The notes: generated by a model from the letters alone, not told the origin. Positions 44,773 through 57,306 are shown, counted from the stretch's first letter. The stretch: 64,000 nt of DNA from Xanthostigma xanthostigma (GCA_963575645.1 OY754473.1:7812001-7876000); one strand, 5' to 3'. Program-made: numbers and translations.

Positions 44773-45523
44773 TTTTTGCACATCCCTCTATAAAATAACT
44801 ATACCTAGCGGTTGCGAAATGAGATATTTAACACTAGTGCTGTAGAGCTGCGTAAAGTATAATAAAAGTAGTCTTTCTACCGTTAAATCACAGTCTAACC
44901 CGTTTTGAGAACCATTACCGTGAAGGGCCAAACTGTGAATGCCCAGATCAGCGAGATACCATGCCCCGTACGGCTCTTTATGTAAGAACCAATTTTGACG
45001 GATGTTTTTGGTTAATTTAATTAAATATAATTCTATACACATTTCCTCAATCTACAAGTCCGGGCCGCTGGTTTTAAACGAATGCGGTCCTGGAGTTCAC
45101 ATAAATTTCAGCGCGCGTCGAGTTGAATTTTTAGACGCGCGACTCGCATCGAGTTTTAATTGTTATCGACATTAGTTTAAAATATTTAAATGACAGTTTG
45201 TTGACTGTTTAGCGGGCTTTTAATAGGTAATAATATATCATTAGTTGAACACCAATTATAAACATGTAGAGAACCACTCTATTTGCATTATAAATAATTG
45301 ACAAGATTCTGATGGCATCATTAAATGACTAATGGATATACACCGTTCAGAATACGACCGTTCTTGTACAGCGCAACGCCGGTAATCTGTACAGATGCTA
45401 CTGTCAGTTTACACATCATATACGCAAGTGAATTATTTACGACCGAAAAGACATAGGTATCTAAGAATTCGTAAATAAAGAAGTATTATGTTTATTAAAG
45501 TTTGGACTCATATTTATTTTAAA
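44773..45523. other. Unassigned sequence
   Basis: No gene or repeat recognised. Confidence 0.35.
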
Positions 45524-45868
45524 CTAGCGGTCCCGCCCGGTTTTACCCGGGTGCAAAAGAACAAATGGGGGGACATGAGTACGCACATTCATCTTAGTTT
45601 ACCGAGATGAATGTTGTGTCCAAACTTCATGATGATCGGAGTAACCGTTCAGAAGTTTTTGTCGGACGGACAAATTTTGAGTTACATATTGCAACATTTT
45701 TCATTGATGCCCCGCTCCTATTGATCGTAGCGTGATATTACATAGCCTATAGCCTTCCTCGATAAATGAACTATCCAACAAAAAACATTTTATTCAATTC
45801 GAACCAGTAGTTCCTGAGATTAGCGCGTTCAACCAAACAAACTCTTCAGCTTTATATATTAGTATAGA
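45524..45868 (-). mobile_element. Full-length short Helitron (345 bp)
   Basis: On the minus strand it starts TCTATACTAATATATAAAGC and ends GGACCGCTAG, with A before and T after, matching Helitron insertion between A and T without target duplication. A GC hairpin CCCGGGTAAAACCGGG lies just inside the 3' end. It shares its 5' half with the chimeras at 12049 and 51782 and its 3' half with the fragment at 23123-23255. Non-autonomous. Confidence 0.85.
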
Positions 45869-47723
45869 TATATTTTTTAATAAATAATTTGGAATGATCT
45901 TTCTATAAGAATATCTTACAGATAAAGTTGTCCGCACATGTCTGATAGATATTTATTTAAATGACCTCTGCGCATGACTCAAATACCGACATTTCGTCCA
46001 AAGCAATTTTTATAACCTCAAAAGTAAAATAATCACGTGTGCTGATCCCATACATATATTAATTCCTATATGAAACATTGAAACATTGTATATTTACGCA
46101 ATGTGCGGTGAGCGAACGCAACAGAGCGTATCGAAAATATGTCTGCGTCTCTTTTTTCGAAGTAATTCCTCGGTTATTCCGACAATATATATTATATAAT
46201 CATTTATCAGACGTCTTATGTCTTTATCTATGGCGTTAGCCAATCAGAACCAACGAGCTCTTACGACTGAAAAAAAAGACAGGAGTATATGTTTGCACCG
46301 TAATGGTTCTAGTGCTTCTTTATTCCTATGCTCGGTATATATAGTTGACTCACGTTGATTCATAGCAAGGTTAGTAGTTTGCAGAGGTTGCCTCGGTCCA
46401 TCAGCGTAAGCGCGGGAATCACGTCAGCTGGCGAACCGTTCATATTTATATAACGACAATATCAAAAATGTTTTTAATATATTAAACCAGGACTGTGTCA
46501 ATCTCTCCCATTAAAAATTCAATTTATGTTTTACTAAAAACTCTACACTAATCGGGGGAGTAGTTTTTGGGTGATGCCTGCACAAACACACAGACATGCA
46601 CTGTTTACAGTTGTTTTTTTTTTCAAATATTATGTATAGATTAGGTACGCCAAGTAGATATATAACATGCGGGATATATATAATAATATTTAATACGGGT
46701 ACCAATTAACATCTAACACGTATTTTCCATTTGTAAAACAGAGAATTGTAATTAAAAGCGTATATACGGCAATAGATGATGTTTGAATGTGTTTAAATAT
46801 ACAAACGGTGCACGGGCTAGGGGGCTCCATCGCTGTCTTTGCAATGAACGCGTCAAGCGCGAAAGAAGAAGAAGAAGTAGCAGCACGTCGAAGCGTTGAG
46901 AGTCGCTAATGACCTCAGTTGTCAAACGTCTACAATCTCTCTATCAAAACTTTCAGAGTATCTGGAGGTTGATGCGTTACAGTCCCAATCAAAAGTAAGT
47001 CGAATTTTAAATGGGAACTTTTCAATAATAAATTTTTACAAAAGGTTGTAAGTCGATGATACCAATAAATTATTGTCATAAAGGCATAATTAATTTTTTT
47101 TTAATATTAATTAATTATTTCAGTATTTTACTTAATCGACTAACTTTTGAATTTTTTTAACAAAGTTAGGTTAGAAAAAATAAATTTATGTAAATATCTG
47201 TATTTTACATATTTTTTACAGTAAATAATTAATTGAAAAAAGAAATTAGAAGTAATAAAAATTAAAATTAAATCAAAAAAAAGTTGAAAATTCAATAATC
47301 GAAAAGCGCTAAGGTTTAATAATTTTTTTTATTGATTAAAAGTCTCCTAATTAAATTGGAAAAAATATTAAAATATGCGTAGGACATCGATGCTTTACAT
47401 AGTTAGTTTTCGGAACTGCTGACATTATTTGGTTATTTGCAAAAAATTAAAATGTACCGTTTGCATGCTAGGTTGACATATTTTCCATAAGACTACATGT
47501 AAAAGTTTATTTTTAATTTTATCCTTCATAAATCTCCTAATGATTTTGGATTTTTTACAGAAAATTTTGTCATAAAAAATCTATTAAAAAAACCTTATTT
47601 CAGATTGTTTTCATTATCTACATAAAACGGCTCATCCTCCTTAAGGTTATTAGTAGTAAATGCATTCATTACAACAAATTTTGTTGTAGCAAAAAACGTT
47701 AGTATTCAAATATTATATATGTA
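45869..47723. other. Unassigned sequence
   Basis: No gene or repeat recognised across this span, apart from a short GAA run near 46865. A host intron or old intergenic DNA would look like this. Confidence 0.35.
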
Positions 47724-48344
47724 ACGGCCAATACCCGGTAGCCGGGCAATGTCGACAATGCCCGAGCCACATCGGGCAATGTCCGAAATCGAACAAGGTT
47801 CAAAAATAGATTTTTTATAAACATGAAACGCTGACATTTGATTGTATCTTTATCATGATAAGTTATTATATTTTGTAATAAATGGAAGATTTTTGTATTT
47901 GAGTAATAAGAAGATTATGAGTAGATCAGCTTAAGAGAGCAATAAACATATTTTCATTTATTAAAATAAATAAAATGTGTGAAAATAAATTGTCCGTAGT
48001 TTTGATTTTTATTTTTATTGCTGGAATAAATGTGAGTTCTGAAATTCAATGCATTGAGATAATATATTGTTTATTGCTCATATCATATAAATAACAAATC
48101 AATTATACGTGTTTTCAATCATCAATAATTGTAATAGAAAGCTGAAAAATATATTCTTCAATAGTTGATATCAGTGATAAAAAGTCCATAAAGCGTTAAT
48201 GATAACTTATCATAATAAAGATACAATCAAATGTTAGCGTTTCATGTTTATAAAAAAATATTTTTTGAATTTTGTCCGATTTCGGACATTGCCCGATGTG
48301 GCTCGGGCATTGTCGACATTGTCCGGATTCCGGACATTGACCGT
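47724..48344. mobile_element. Foldback element with GGGCAATGTCG ends (621 bp, arms about 140 bp)
   Basis: Both ends start ACGGYCAAT and contain CAATGTCGACAATGCCCGAG followed by CACATCGGGCAATGTCCG. Pairing continues through ATAAACATGAAACGCT and TTTGATTGTATCTTTAT to about 140 bp. The word GGGCAATGTC and its complement recur several times in each arm. A unique AT-rich centre of about 330 bp has no frame of note. Confidence 0.88.
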
Positions 48345-48645
48345 AAAATATATACCTGTTCCACAAATGTTCAATGATACTGGTAACAGTGATTAATTCG
48401 TGCATCCTACTAAATACAAAAAAAATTGGAATAGTTTTTTGATCAATTCGAAATTTACTATCGGAAACTGTTTGGGTATATTTTTTTGTCCTTCACACCC
48501 AACCGGAAGTGTACATAGCAACATCTTTTTTTACATCTATAGTATAAATTCATATAAAATTGTCATAAGGTTACATATGAAAATATTCTAGGAAAAACGT
48601 GATAGATGTTTTAATTTGACAATTGCCGGAACACATTACACTTTT
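48345..48645. other. Unassigned sequence
   Basis: No gene or repeat recognised. Confidence 0.35.
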
Positions 48646-48912
48646 GGTAAACCAAACCTACACTTTCTTTATGTAAATTTCAACGCGTTATCTACACTAC
48701 ACAAATATACCAAACGCACCTATTAAATAAATATGAACTAAAAAAAGTTTTGTCTGCGCAACAGTGGAGCCACTAACGGTAAACCAAACGTACACTTTTT
48801 TTATGTAAATTTCACTTAGTCATCTACCCTACACAAATATACCAAACGCACCTATTAATAAAATAGGAATTAAAAAATGTGTTGTCTGCGCAACAGTGGA
48901 GCCCCTAACGGC
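48646..48912 (+). repeat. Tandem duplication, 133 bp unit, two copies
   Basis: Both units carry GGTAAACCAAAC, TTTATGTAAATTTCA, CACAAATATACCAAACGCAC and GTCTGCGCAACAGTGGAGCC. The second unit starts at 48779. Confidence 0.9.
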
Positions 48913-49223
48913 AATCGAGTTACCTACACGATCGCCTTTTGACTTAAATCCGAGATGAATGACTAATTAAAAAAACGTTTGTAGTTAAATTACCTTTTTC
49001 ATTAAGTTACTTATATGTTAAATATATATAAAAATCATTTATATTGCTTTTAATTATATTATAAAATAAGGTCGGTGACACTCGCTCTACTTGTTTTATA
49101 TGAATATATTATATTGTTACCATGGAAACGTGGCCGGCGTGTTCAGGTTAACGGTTACCTGGACAACCCTTAAGGCGTCTTTAATGTTATATTAGTTTAG
49201 TGTAGAATGTAGATAACTCAATG
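48913..49223. other. Unassigned sequence
   Basis: No gene or repeat recognised. Confidence 0.35.
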
Positions 49224-50275
49224 AAAGGACCGCGCACAAACCTTATGGGATTTGGTTCTCGGTTAAATTGATCGAAAATGGTTTTATTTTTATAGTTTAA
49301 AGGTCACTAAAAAAAGTGTCCATGGACACATAGCCTAAAAAGTTACAGATATGTTTAGGGAGATTTTAAATATAGGGATATCCATTGAATTCACAATCTT
49401 AAAAAATCCTAAGCTCTACAAATATGTTTTCGACTGCGCTGAATTCGAATGTGACATTATTATTTTATACAGGGTGACACATTCGAACATTACCTAGATT
49501 TCGACTATTTTTCTATTTCTAAAAAAAAGTTGGACATGGAACATGTTTGTGAATTCAATGGATAGGTATCCCATGTATCTAAAATCTCGCTAAACATATT
49601 ATACAGTATGTAAACACGTAAGGTGCACATAGGGAAATTAACATTGGGAAAAAATGACTGGATCGGAGTGAGCCTTGAAATCTTGTTTTTCAATTTGACA
49701 GATAATATTCTTTTGCAAAATGAATGTGTATATACTACCGAAGAAAATATTCAAATGATTACAACATAATCGGACTTTTTTTATTAATGGGACATTAAAT
49801 TCCCAAAAATACTTAAATATGGTGCGAGATCAAATATCTCCGCCTATTCGTGTTGAACCTAAAGACATTGAGTCACTGATTTACCAATGCGCATACGTCA
49901 TACCAGTCAGACAATTTTTGAATGAAATGTTTCCAAACAGATGGAGTTGTTTTTTTGTTTTATTTTTGTACAAAAAAATTAAAATAATGATTTATAAGAG
50001 CTTTTTATTATTAAAAAAGCCAAGTAAAATAAAAATAAATCAAAATAAAATAGAAATGCTCAAGATTACCACGATAATTCAATAGAAATAACAATTAATG
50101 CAGTCAGGGCTAACTCTGATCCAAGTATTGTTTCCCAATGCTAATTTCCTTATGTGCACCTTACGTGTTTACATACTGTATGTAGCTAAAGATCTGTTGG
50201 TTTTTAGGTTATGCGCCCATGGACACTTTTTCTCTGTGCCCATTAATCTAGAAAATAAAACCACTCCAAAAAAAG
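49224..50275. mobile_element. Foldback repeat, copy 2, with a MITE nested in its right arm
   Basis: The left arm (49224-49540) matches 13657-14010. The right arm starts at TGTGAATTCAATGGATA (49549), is interrupted after CTAAACATAT by the 575 bp mariner-type MITE, and resumes at TTTTTAGGTTATGCGCCCAT, ending AATAAAACCACTCC near 50270. Apart from the nested element, the arms are complementary over about 200-300 bp. Confidence 0.75.
49604..50178 (-). mobile_element. Tc1/mariner-type MITE, copy 2 (575 bp), nested
   Basis: Inverted relative to 5569-6138. TA flanks both ends (49602-49603, 50179-50180). Ends CAGTATGTAAACACG and CGTGTTTACATACTG. The frame at 49819-50085 keeps the pattern S-P-P-I ... 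D-I-E-S-L ... I-P-V-R-Q-F-L-N-E-M-F-P-N-R-W-S-C, which I read as the C-terminal end of a mariner-type transposase. No catalytic region remains. Confidence 0.85.
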
Positions 50276-51781
50276 TGTACGTTACGTTATTTACCAAAAG
50301 TGTAATGTATTCTGACAATTATTGTTAAATTCAGATCTAAACTACAGCTGTTAGTGCTTACACTTTTACACAAACCAGCATATTTTAGTGCATAAGTTTT
50401 GTAGTGTGCAGTTTTCGAGTAGGCTTTTTCAATGCAAATAAATTAATGAAATCGACAAAACACCGGCTTACTAGATCGGACAGAAATTGCATGCGACCGA
50501 CTGACGATCGTTGCAGGGGTGCTGGTTTTTTTCCCTCCGTGCCGTGAAGGTCGTGTACGTTCCCGCTTGACAAGTGCGCGCGGTAACGACAAAAAAAATA
50601 GTGAATTTTCCAAATTAATTTCCCCGACATTACGAAAATATGCCGTCGGCGAACTTCGCGTTTCCACAATGTGCCGGAATAATATAATAATGAATTATTA
50701 TATATTCTGAAAATATAATAATTTAATGTTAAAATAAAATTAAAACGGCGTGTTTTTCTTTCGGCTTTTTAGAGATAATGAATTTAATTAATCAAGCAGA
50801 CGATACGCCGCGAGTCAAAAGCACTTACGGCGAAATTTCGGTCATTTTTTTCATACACCTTCCACTCTTCGACCATATACGCATGGACAGTTCGAGTCGT
50901 GTTCTTATTCATTTAAATTCAACAAACACTATTAAAAATCGAAGTTACTAATCTTGGAACACATTTATATTCGTTAGAATAAAATTTACTTTTAATTCAC
51001 CAAGCAAAATAACAGGTATAAAAGTTAGTTAAAGAATAAAATATGCACTGCCCTATACTCCTTGCTCTTTTTGTTGAATATTTTGACGTTCATTCAAAAA
51101 TCCGACCGATGGCGTTAGTAAAACGCCAAAAAAAGTTTCACAAAATAATGTTGTTTAATCCCAACCCAATTGCACACAAAACTTCCACTAACTGTATATT
51201 GTTTTACAACTATATACACTTCACAAAACAACACATAAATCAATTCACAAGAGCGAACTGTAGATATAATACTCCACGTTTATAGGTTAGGTATTATGAG
51301 CTATGTGGCGATCATTATTATTTTATCAGGCGAAAAAATATTTATACCCTGGAAGTGAGACAGAATATATTTATACTTGCAGTAATTTATAAATTCGGGC
51401 GAAGCCGGACCGGGTCGCTAGTAATTTTATAAATTATGAAACAATTCACGAGAATTTCAATATTTAATACACTTTGGTCGTTGTGCTTTCATAAGTCATC
51501 GACAATATATTGACGCCGGTTCGACATACGAGCTCTTGTCTTCAGGTACTTTATAATGTAATCATGCACAATTGTTCAGCGGGCGCATATATTTTGGTTG
51601 ATACAATATAATATTTTATGCAAGGCATTAGAGGGCCATAATGCTTTAATAATTTAAAATTATGGTCGACGCATATATTCTTTGTTCTTTTACACTCAGA
51701 CAAACAAAGAACGGCTCCTTTTTATACAACACAATGCACACAGCACATATGGTCGATCCGTGCTCAATTGCTTATATCTTA
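50276..51781. other. Unassigned sequence with a Helitron 3' end
   Basis: About 51300-51421 ends CGGGCGAAGCCGG and GGGTCGCTAG before T, a typical Helitron 3' terminus. The rest shows nothing recognisable. Minus frames 50385-50669 have no domain. Confidence 0.45.
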
Positions 51782-52340
51782 TCTATATACTAATATATAA
51801 ATCTGAAGAGTTTGTCTGTTTGTTTGTTTGGTTGAACGCGCTAATCTCAGAAACTACTGGTTCGAATTGAAAAAAAAATGTTTTTTGTTGGATAGCCCAT
51901 TTATCGAGGAAGGCTATAGGCTATATATCACGCTACGACCAATTGGAGCGGAACATCAATGAAAAATGTTGCAATATGTATCTCAAAATTAGTCCGTCCG
52001 ACAAATATTATCAGGTGAAATGCCTTAACTAAATAAGTACCTACATAGCAATATTAGCGCGTCACGTTTACAAGCCCGGATAGCTCAGTCAGTAGAGCGT
52101 AAGTCTCTTAATGCCTGGGTCTAGGGTTCAAGCCCCACGTCGGCGAATATATTTTTACTTTTTTTATTTTCTACATTGCTTTCTTGTAAGGCTTACATTT
52201 CAATTTTTTAAAATTTTATTACGACTAATTAAAATTAAATAAATCTAATTAATAGCTCATTTGAAAACTGTTACAACTATAGGTACCTATATAAAAATAA
52301 TTTTCCTGCAGTGTTTCCAATTAAATATTTATTATATTAA
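51782..52340 (+). mobile_element. Helitron/tRNA-like chimera, copy 2, uninterrupted
   Basis: It begins TCTATATACTAATATATAAA after A. The Helitron 5' half continues to ATCAATGAAAAATGTTGC and an added AAATTAGTCCGTCCGACAA. The tRNA-like head (52073-52147) and an AT-rich tail common to the 12-13 kb copy follow. The shared junctions in two copies show that the fused unit multiplied. Confidence 0.78.
52073..52147 (+). other. tRNA-Lys(CTT)-like pseudogene
   Basis: GCCCGGATAGCTCAGTCAGT is a standard tRNA 5' part. The anticodon loop reads CTCTTAA with anticodon CTT. GGGTTCAAGCCCC gives the T arm and B box. The 3' acceptor strand (GTCGGCG) no longer matches GCCCGGA fully and the anticodon stem is imperfect. 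It lies inside a repeat unit. Confidence 0.7.
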
Positions 52341-52347
52341 ATGAAAT

Positions 52348-52797
52348 TTATTCAACACGCGTGAATAATATATAATTTCGGGGCCCTGCTAAATTCGGGA
52401 GAAATAATAAATTACTTCATGTTGACGCGTAGAGTGTTAATAATGAGCCGAAACTGTACGGTAATGAATTATTACTGCATAGTTTCTGGACCAATAGGAA
52501 AGCGGTAGCGATTTGTATATATGAAAACAGCATCGCAATACAACGAAAGTCATGGCTATCTTGTATGCATCGAGGACGGTGTGTACGTCAATCAATGAAG
52601 TGATTTATTATTTTTCCTTCTTTTATCAGGGCCCCGATTACATATTACTCCTGCTAGTTGAATAAAGTATTATGTGCGACCATTGATCGAAGGAGAATAT
52701 TCCACTCGCGTGTTACCGCACTCGCTAAGCTCGTGCGGCAAATTTCACGCTCATGGAATCTTCTCCTTCTCTCACTAGTCGCACAATATACTATTAT
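52348..52797 (-). repeat. Hairpin-tailed MITE, copy 3
   Basis: Reverse orientation of copy 1: TTATTCAACACGCGTG with CGGGGCCCTGC first, then ATCAGGGCCCCGATTAC and GCTAGTTGAATAA, then the hairpin GATCGAAGGAGAATATTCC ... GGAATCTTCTCC. Confidence 0.85.
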
Positions 52798-53327
52798 TCA
52801 ACACGCGTGAGTAATATGTAATTTCGGGGCCCTGCTAAACGTGGGAGAAATAATATATTACTTCACTATAGTGTAATAATGAATTTTCTGGCGTGGGAGA
52901 AATAATGTATTACTTCACTAGTGTAATAATTAATTTTCTGGACCAATAGAAACTCAGTAGCAAGCCCAAGCGCTAAATAATGAAAAAAACTGCAAGTAGC
53001 TTCTGGACCAATAGGAACGTGGTAGGCGGTATTGTATACTTACATATATGAAAACAGCATCGCAATTCAGCGAAATCATGGCAATCTTGTGTATACACTG
53101 ACGGTGGTACGTCAATCAATGAAGTGATTTATTATTTTTCCCTCTTTTATCAGGGCCCCGATTACATATTACTCCTGCTAGTTGAATAAAGTATTATGTG
53201 CGACTATTGATCGAAGGAGAATATTCCACTCGCGTGTGTTTTACCGCACTCGCTGCGCTCGTGCGGCAAATTTCACGCTCATGGAATCTTCTCCTTCTCT
53301 CACTAGTCGCACAATATACTATTATTA
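52792..53327 (-). repeat. Hairpin-tailed MITE, copy 4, abutting copy 3
   Basis: It starts exactly where the hairpin of copy 3 ends, sharing TATTATTCAAC, and repeats the same order of parts. An additional internal duplication of CGTGGGAGAAATAAT (52842 and 52894) is present. Confidence 0.85.
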
Positions 53328-54259
53328 CTTAAAAAAAGTATAAATACTGCTTTTTAACGGCAAAAACTTTTGAACGATAACTCCGATCATTATGAAGTTT
53401 GGAGACTAGTTTCTCCAATTTAGTAAAATGAAAAAAAAAAACAAACCCGTCAAAGTTGTGCGGATCCGGCTTTGAACGGAGTGACTATAGGCGACCGAAG
53501 TAAAGAAAAGGCTGACGTCTTGGCTTTTAGCCGGGGGTGGGGGGTGGAGCGCCATAAGACAGAGTAATAATATAACACAGTTTTTCACTTTTAATTAATC
53601 TTATACCACTTTATTTGGAGCGGTCTGAAACAATGTCATCCACTGAATCTTAATTTCGCAACTTGCTGAAAATTTATGGTAGCTAATTAAATTTTAATTT
53701 CAGTTTGTTAGCACGGCTTTCTGAAAAGCCACCGGAGCTTTGGTATGTTAAAAGGTAGATATGGAGACGGGAGCAAGAGAGACCGCGGCCGAAAGCTGCA
53801 GTGCACTCGACATACGCGGGAATAACACGTTTATAATAATTTTAGACGGTGAAAAATTCGCCTCAAATGACGTCATAACATTGAGTCGACCGCATATCTT
53901 CGAAACGGAAAAAAATATACGGATTGATACATTTCATCTGAATATGCTGGATTACAGGGAGGGGTGGGAGAGCTACATGCAGGAGGGCCCTTGCACAAAA
54001 ATTTTTATTCGTTCGCAATTAATTTCAATTAATTTTCGATTTTTGAGCACTGAAATATGTTTCAAAACCGCCCCTTCAGCGATTTTTAATACCCCGCGGG
54101 TGCCATTTTCGATTTTTGAAAATGAATTATGCCTAAACAATTAACAGAAATTTTCTTGAGCATCGTTTTGATGTGAAATTTCCTCGTTCAACAGCGTAAC
54201 GAAAATGAGAAACGATAAAATTATACGGGATACAAGGCTCAAATATTAAAAAAACAATT
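53328..54259. other. Unassigned; contains a 127-residue open frame
   Basis: The plus frame 53761-54144 encodes 127 residues (starting M-E-T-G-A-R-E-T) and is longer than most chance frames here. I recognise no domain, no partner repeat and no splice context that would make it a gene. Status unresolved. Confidence 0.25.
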
Positions 54260-54790
54260 TTATTCAACACGCGTGAGAATATATAATTTCGGGGCCCTAA
54301 TAAATTCGGGATAAATAATAAATTACTTCATGTTGACGCGTAGAGTGCTAATAATGAGCCGTACTGTACGATAATAAATTTTCTGGACCAATAGGAACGC
54401 AGTAGCGAGCGGAAGCGTACAACAATGAATAATAACTGCATAGTTTCTGGACCAATAGGAACGCGGTAGCGATTTGTATATATGAAAACAGCATCGCAAT
54501 TCAGTGAAAGTCAGGGCCATCTTGTGTGCATCGAGGGCGGTGGGCACGTCAATCAATGAAGTGATTTATTATTTTTTCCCTATTTTATCAGGGCCCCGAT
54601 TACATATTACTCGTGCTAGTTGAATAAAATATTATGTGCGACCATTGATCGAAGGAGAAGATTCCATGAGCGTGAAATTTGCCGCACGAGCTTAGCGAGT
54701 GCGGTAACACGCGAGTGGAATATTCTCCTTCGATCAATGGTCGCACATAATATTTTATTCAACTAGCATTAGTCGCACAATATACTATTT
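54260..54790 (-). repeat. Hairpin-tailed MITE, copy 5, with the hairpin flipped
   Basis: The MITE part runs as in copies 3 and 4. The attached hairpin, however, reads CATGAGCG before the loop and GAGTGGAATATTCTCC after it, the reverse of its order in copies 3 and 4. This fits flipping through the palindromic arms. Confidence 0.8.
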
Positions 54791-55424
54791 ATTCACTAGA
54801 ACATTATTTCTTGCCTTCTTCAGGACCTTGTAATTAAGAGTAATGCTTCTGGTTATTGATTTATTCTAGTGAGAAAAGTATCAATTATTGTTATTATTAT
54901 TAAAGAAATTCATGCATTGAAATTATGAACGGGCGCTTTGTTCAAGTAGTCCCGACTGTTGCTGTTGGTGTTTATTGTATATCAAATCGAATGTATAGGG
55001 CAACGCGTTTAGAGACACTCTGTACGCGCGTATTAAAGCAGCCGGTAATGTGTTCCCTTTACTAATTAAAGGTATAGTACTGTGTACACATGTGAACAAT
55101 TAAGCCATTAAAAATGCATTAGCATTATCAATTCGCGCAGAGGCTGCCATTTTGGTTTTCATAACACCGAATGCATGCTAACTACGGATTATGTGATTCG
55201 AGCGAAACTACAAATCGCCGATCTTGACCTGTAGACGAAAAAAAAAACAAATCAAGTCCACCGACAGCCAGACTTGTTTCGACCTCGTACCAATTCGTAT
55301 TTGTAACGGATATTCGCATTCGCAAAATTCATATACGAATATTTTGCGAATATGAATGCCGGTTCTTGGATTAGCATTCGGAAAATGGGGGCTTGTAATA
55401 GAGTCATCGAAACGTCATATAATA
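54791..55424. other. Unassigned sequence
   Basis: No gene recognised. An imperfect palindrome with ATTCGCAAAATTC and ATATTTTGCGAAT lies near 55320-55350. Confidence 0.35.
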
Positions 55425-55830
55425 ATAATGCGTTTAACGTCCGTTTCTCGACTTTATGTCATAACAGACGCCATTCGCACCATTACTATTTTCCATCTAT
55501 CACACTACCCCTTATTTTCTACAATTTTTAAACTTCCACTTAATTAATAGCAATCGGCGAATGAAGGAATTTTCGGGCATTAGGATAAGGTAGACAAATT
55601 TTGAGCATAGGAGTTTGACAGGTAATCGGCCATGGCCTTGAATGAGGGACTGGAATTATTGAGGAAACCATGGAAAACCTCAACAAGACGGCCGGTACAG
55701 GAATTACCGGTTCTCGGCGAGAGGCAGCAGGAAAAAGTCCCGGCCACATCTGCCCCCGTCGGGATTCGAACCCGGTACCTCCCGAATGCGAGACTAGTGC
55801 TCTCACCACTATGCCACCCCGCTCGGTTAA
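55425..55830 (-). mobile_element. tRNA-derived SINE, full-length copy
   Basis: On the minus strand the head reads GGGGTGGCATAGTGGTGAGA (A box region) and GGTACCGGGTTCGAATCCC (B box). The body carries AAGGCCATGGCCGATTACC and TTACCTTATCCTAA-like text, and the tail contains GAGAAACGG-like sequence and ends in ATTATTAT. This copy has the piggyBac-like target TTAATTAAG intact, which defines the insertion at 20.2-21.0 kb. Frames on both strands here (55540-55940) are incidental. Confidence 0.85.
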
Positions 55831-56250
55831 ACACTGGCATCGCTATACGCTCGGCTTTTATCAAACCCTTAAGAAATAATAAAGAGATACTCGTTAGCTC
55901 TATAAATCGACCGTCTTGGTATCCACGTTTACAGCCTTAGTTATTGAGCGTCCATATCTACAATCTAATCAAATCTCGACACTCCTATATGTTATATTTT
56001 TATGCAACGGTGTTATTAAATATTTTGCACGGATTAAATACAAGTGCAAATAATAAACGGACAAATAATAAATTAACAAAAGTGGATGTCGTCGTAGTCT
56101 GCTATTTTAAACGTGTGTATATTTTCCAGTGGTCCCCAAACGGCGGACCGCTGGCAAGTTTTTCACGGACCGTGATGTATTTTCAGAGAATAATAAAGAA
56201 TCGTTCACAGAAAATAATTAGACGACAAACAACGAATATCATAATAAAAA
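55831..56250. other. Unassigned sequence
   Basis: No supported gene; the plus frame 55944-56264 (106 residues) has no recognisable domain and ends in the next element. Confidence 0.35.
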
Positions 56251-57203
56251 TTGGTTGTCTGTAAAGTCGGTTTACGGACGATAGTTTTACGTGATAACGT
56301 ATTCCGTAATACATAACCTAAATTTATATAATAATTCGAATCTATGATATTGCATCTTTCGCTTCTTTAGGTAAATTTTATTAAGTAGAATAATAAAACA
56401 CTATAAAAAGTATACTATTATTATATAAAAAACAACTATGGCATGTATCTCTTTTGCGCATGCGCCGATTTTCCCCAAAAAATTTACAAAAATTTCTAGT
56501 AAAAATAGATAGAGTAAAAACCGTTTTAAAAACTATATTATTATTATATAAAACATCATTATAAGAGATATATTCTTTTACGCATGCGCCGATGTTCCCC
56601 AAAAACAATAGGCCACTTCATATTTGCATATCAAACATCCTCCCAAAATTTGGTTTCAATCCGCTTATCCTTGGTGTCGTAATAATAAGAAATGTCAAAA
56701 GTGACGTTTGCAACTGTCAAAGTATTATGTTCTAATAATAATTAGTTATTCCAATAGTTAACTTAGAAGGCGTTGCATTCACAAAATACTAATGTCAAAA
56801 AATTGAATTAAACATTAGAAATGCAGCCGTTTTCATGTTAAGACAAGACATACGTTATTTTCTAATTTCCATGTACGGCAAACAAAGACGACCGACCGCG
56901 TCGCGTCATGCATTAGACAACATTGCATTTATACAGCTATTTTTCTATATAAATTTGTATAAAAAAACTGTTTAGGCAAATTCTGTTATACGAAATCTAT
57001 GTAAAATGTTCTCCTCTTTCGTTTAAGACTGGTTTCAAACCGATCTGATTTAAATTGAGCGAGAAATTAGCAAAAAGCACGCACAGGGTCAGGCGGAACG
57101 TTACGCGTTAGGAACGTTACGTTACACTTTTTCGTGCATGCAGTCGATGTTTTATCAATTTATAAGATTGGTGATTCATCAATTTATAAGACGTTATCAC
57201 GTC
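56251..57203 (-). mobile_element. GACGTGATAACG element, copy 5, enlarged by insertions
   Basis: Starts TTGGTTGTCTGTAAAG and ends ACGTTATCACGTC. About 56440-56690 is a partial CCAACCCACAAGTGG-family sequence (CATCCTCCCAAAATTTGG, GCGCATGCGCCGATTTTCCC repeated twice about 130 bp apart). The right end contains a local duplication of TCATCAATTTATAAGA. Confidence 0.75.
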
Positions 57204-57306
57204 AAAAACTTGATTCGAATTTTGTCCACTTCATTTCTCGATATATCGATAGTATAGTATAGGAGTTGGTAGCATGGTGGAAGGGGGTAATCGGAGGAGG
57301 TGGGTA

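Noticed and set aside
52073-52147. A functional tRNA-Lys gene
   Set aside because: The anticodon loop is right, but the acceptor stem is damaged and the sequence is embedded in a repeat also present at 12.3 kb.
55540-55940. Overlapping frames of 89-102 residues on both strands
   Set aside because: They fall within or beside the tRNA-derived SINE and correspond to its sequence, not to a protein.
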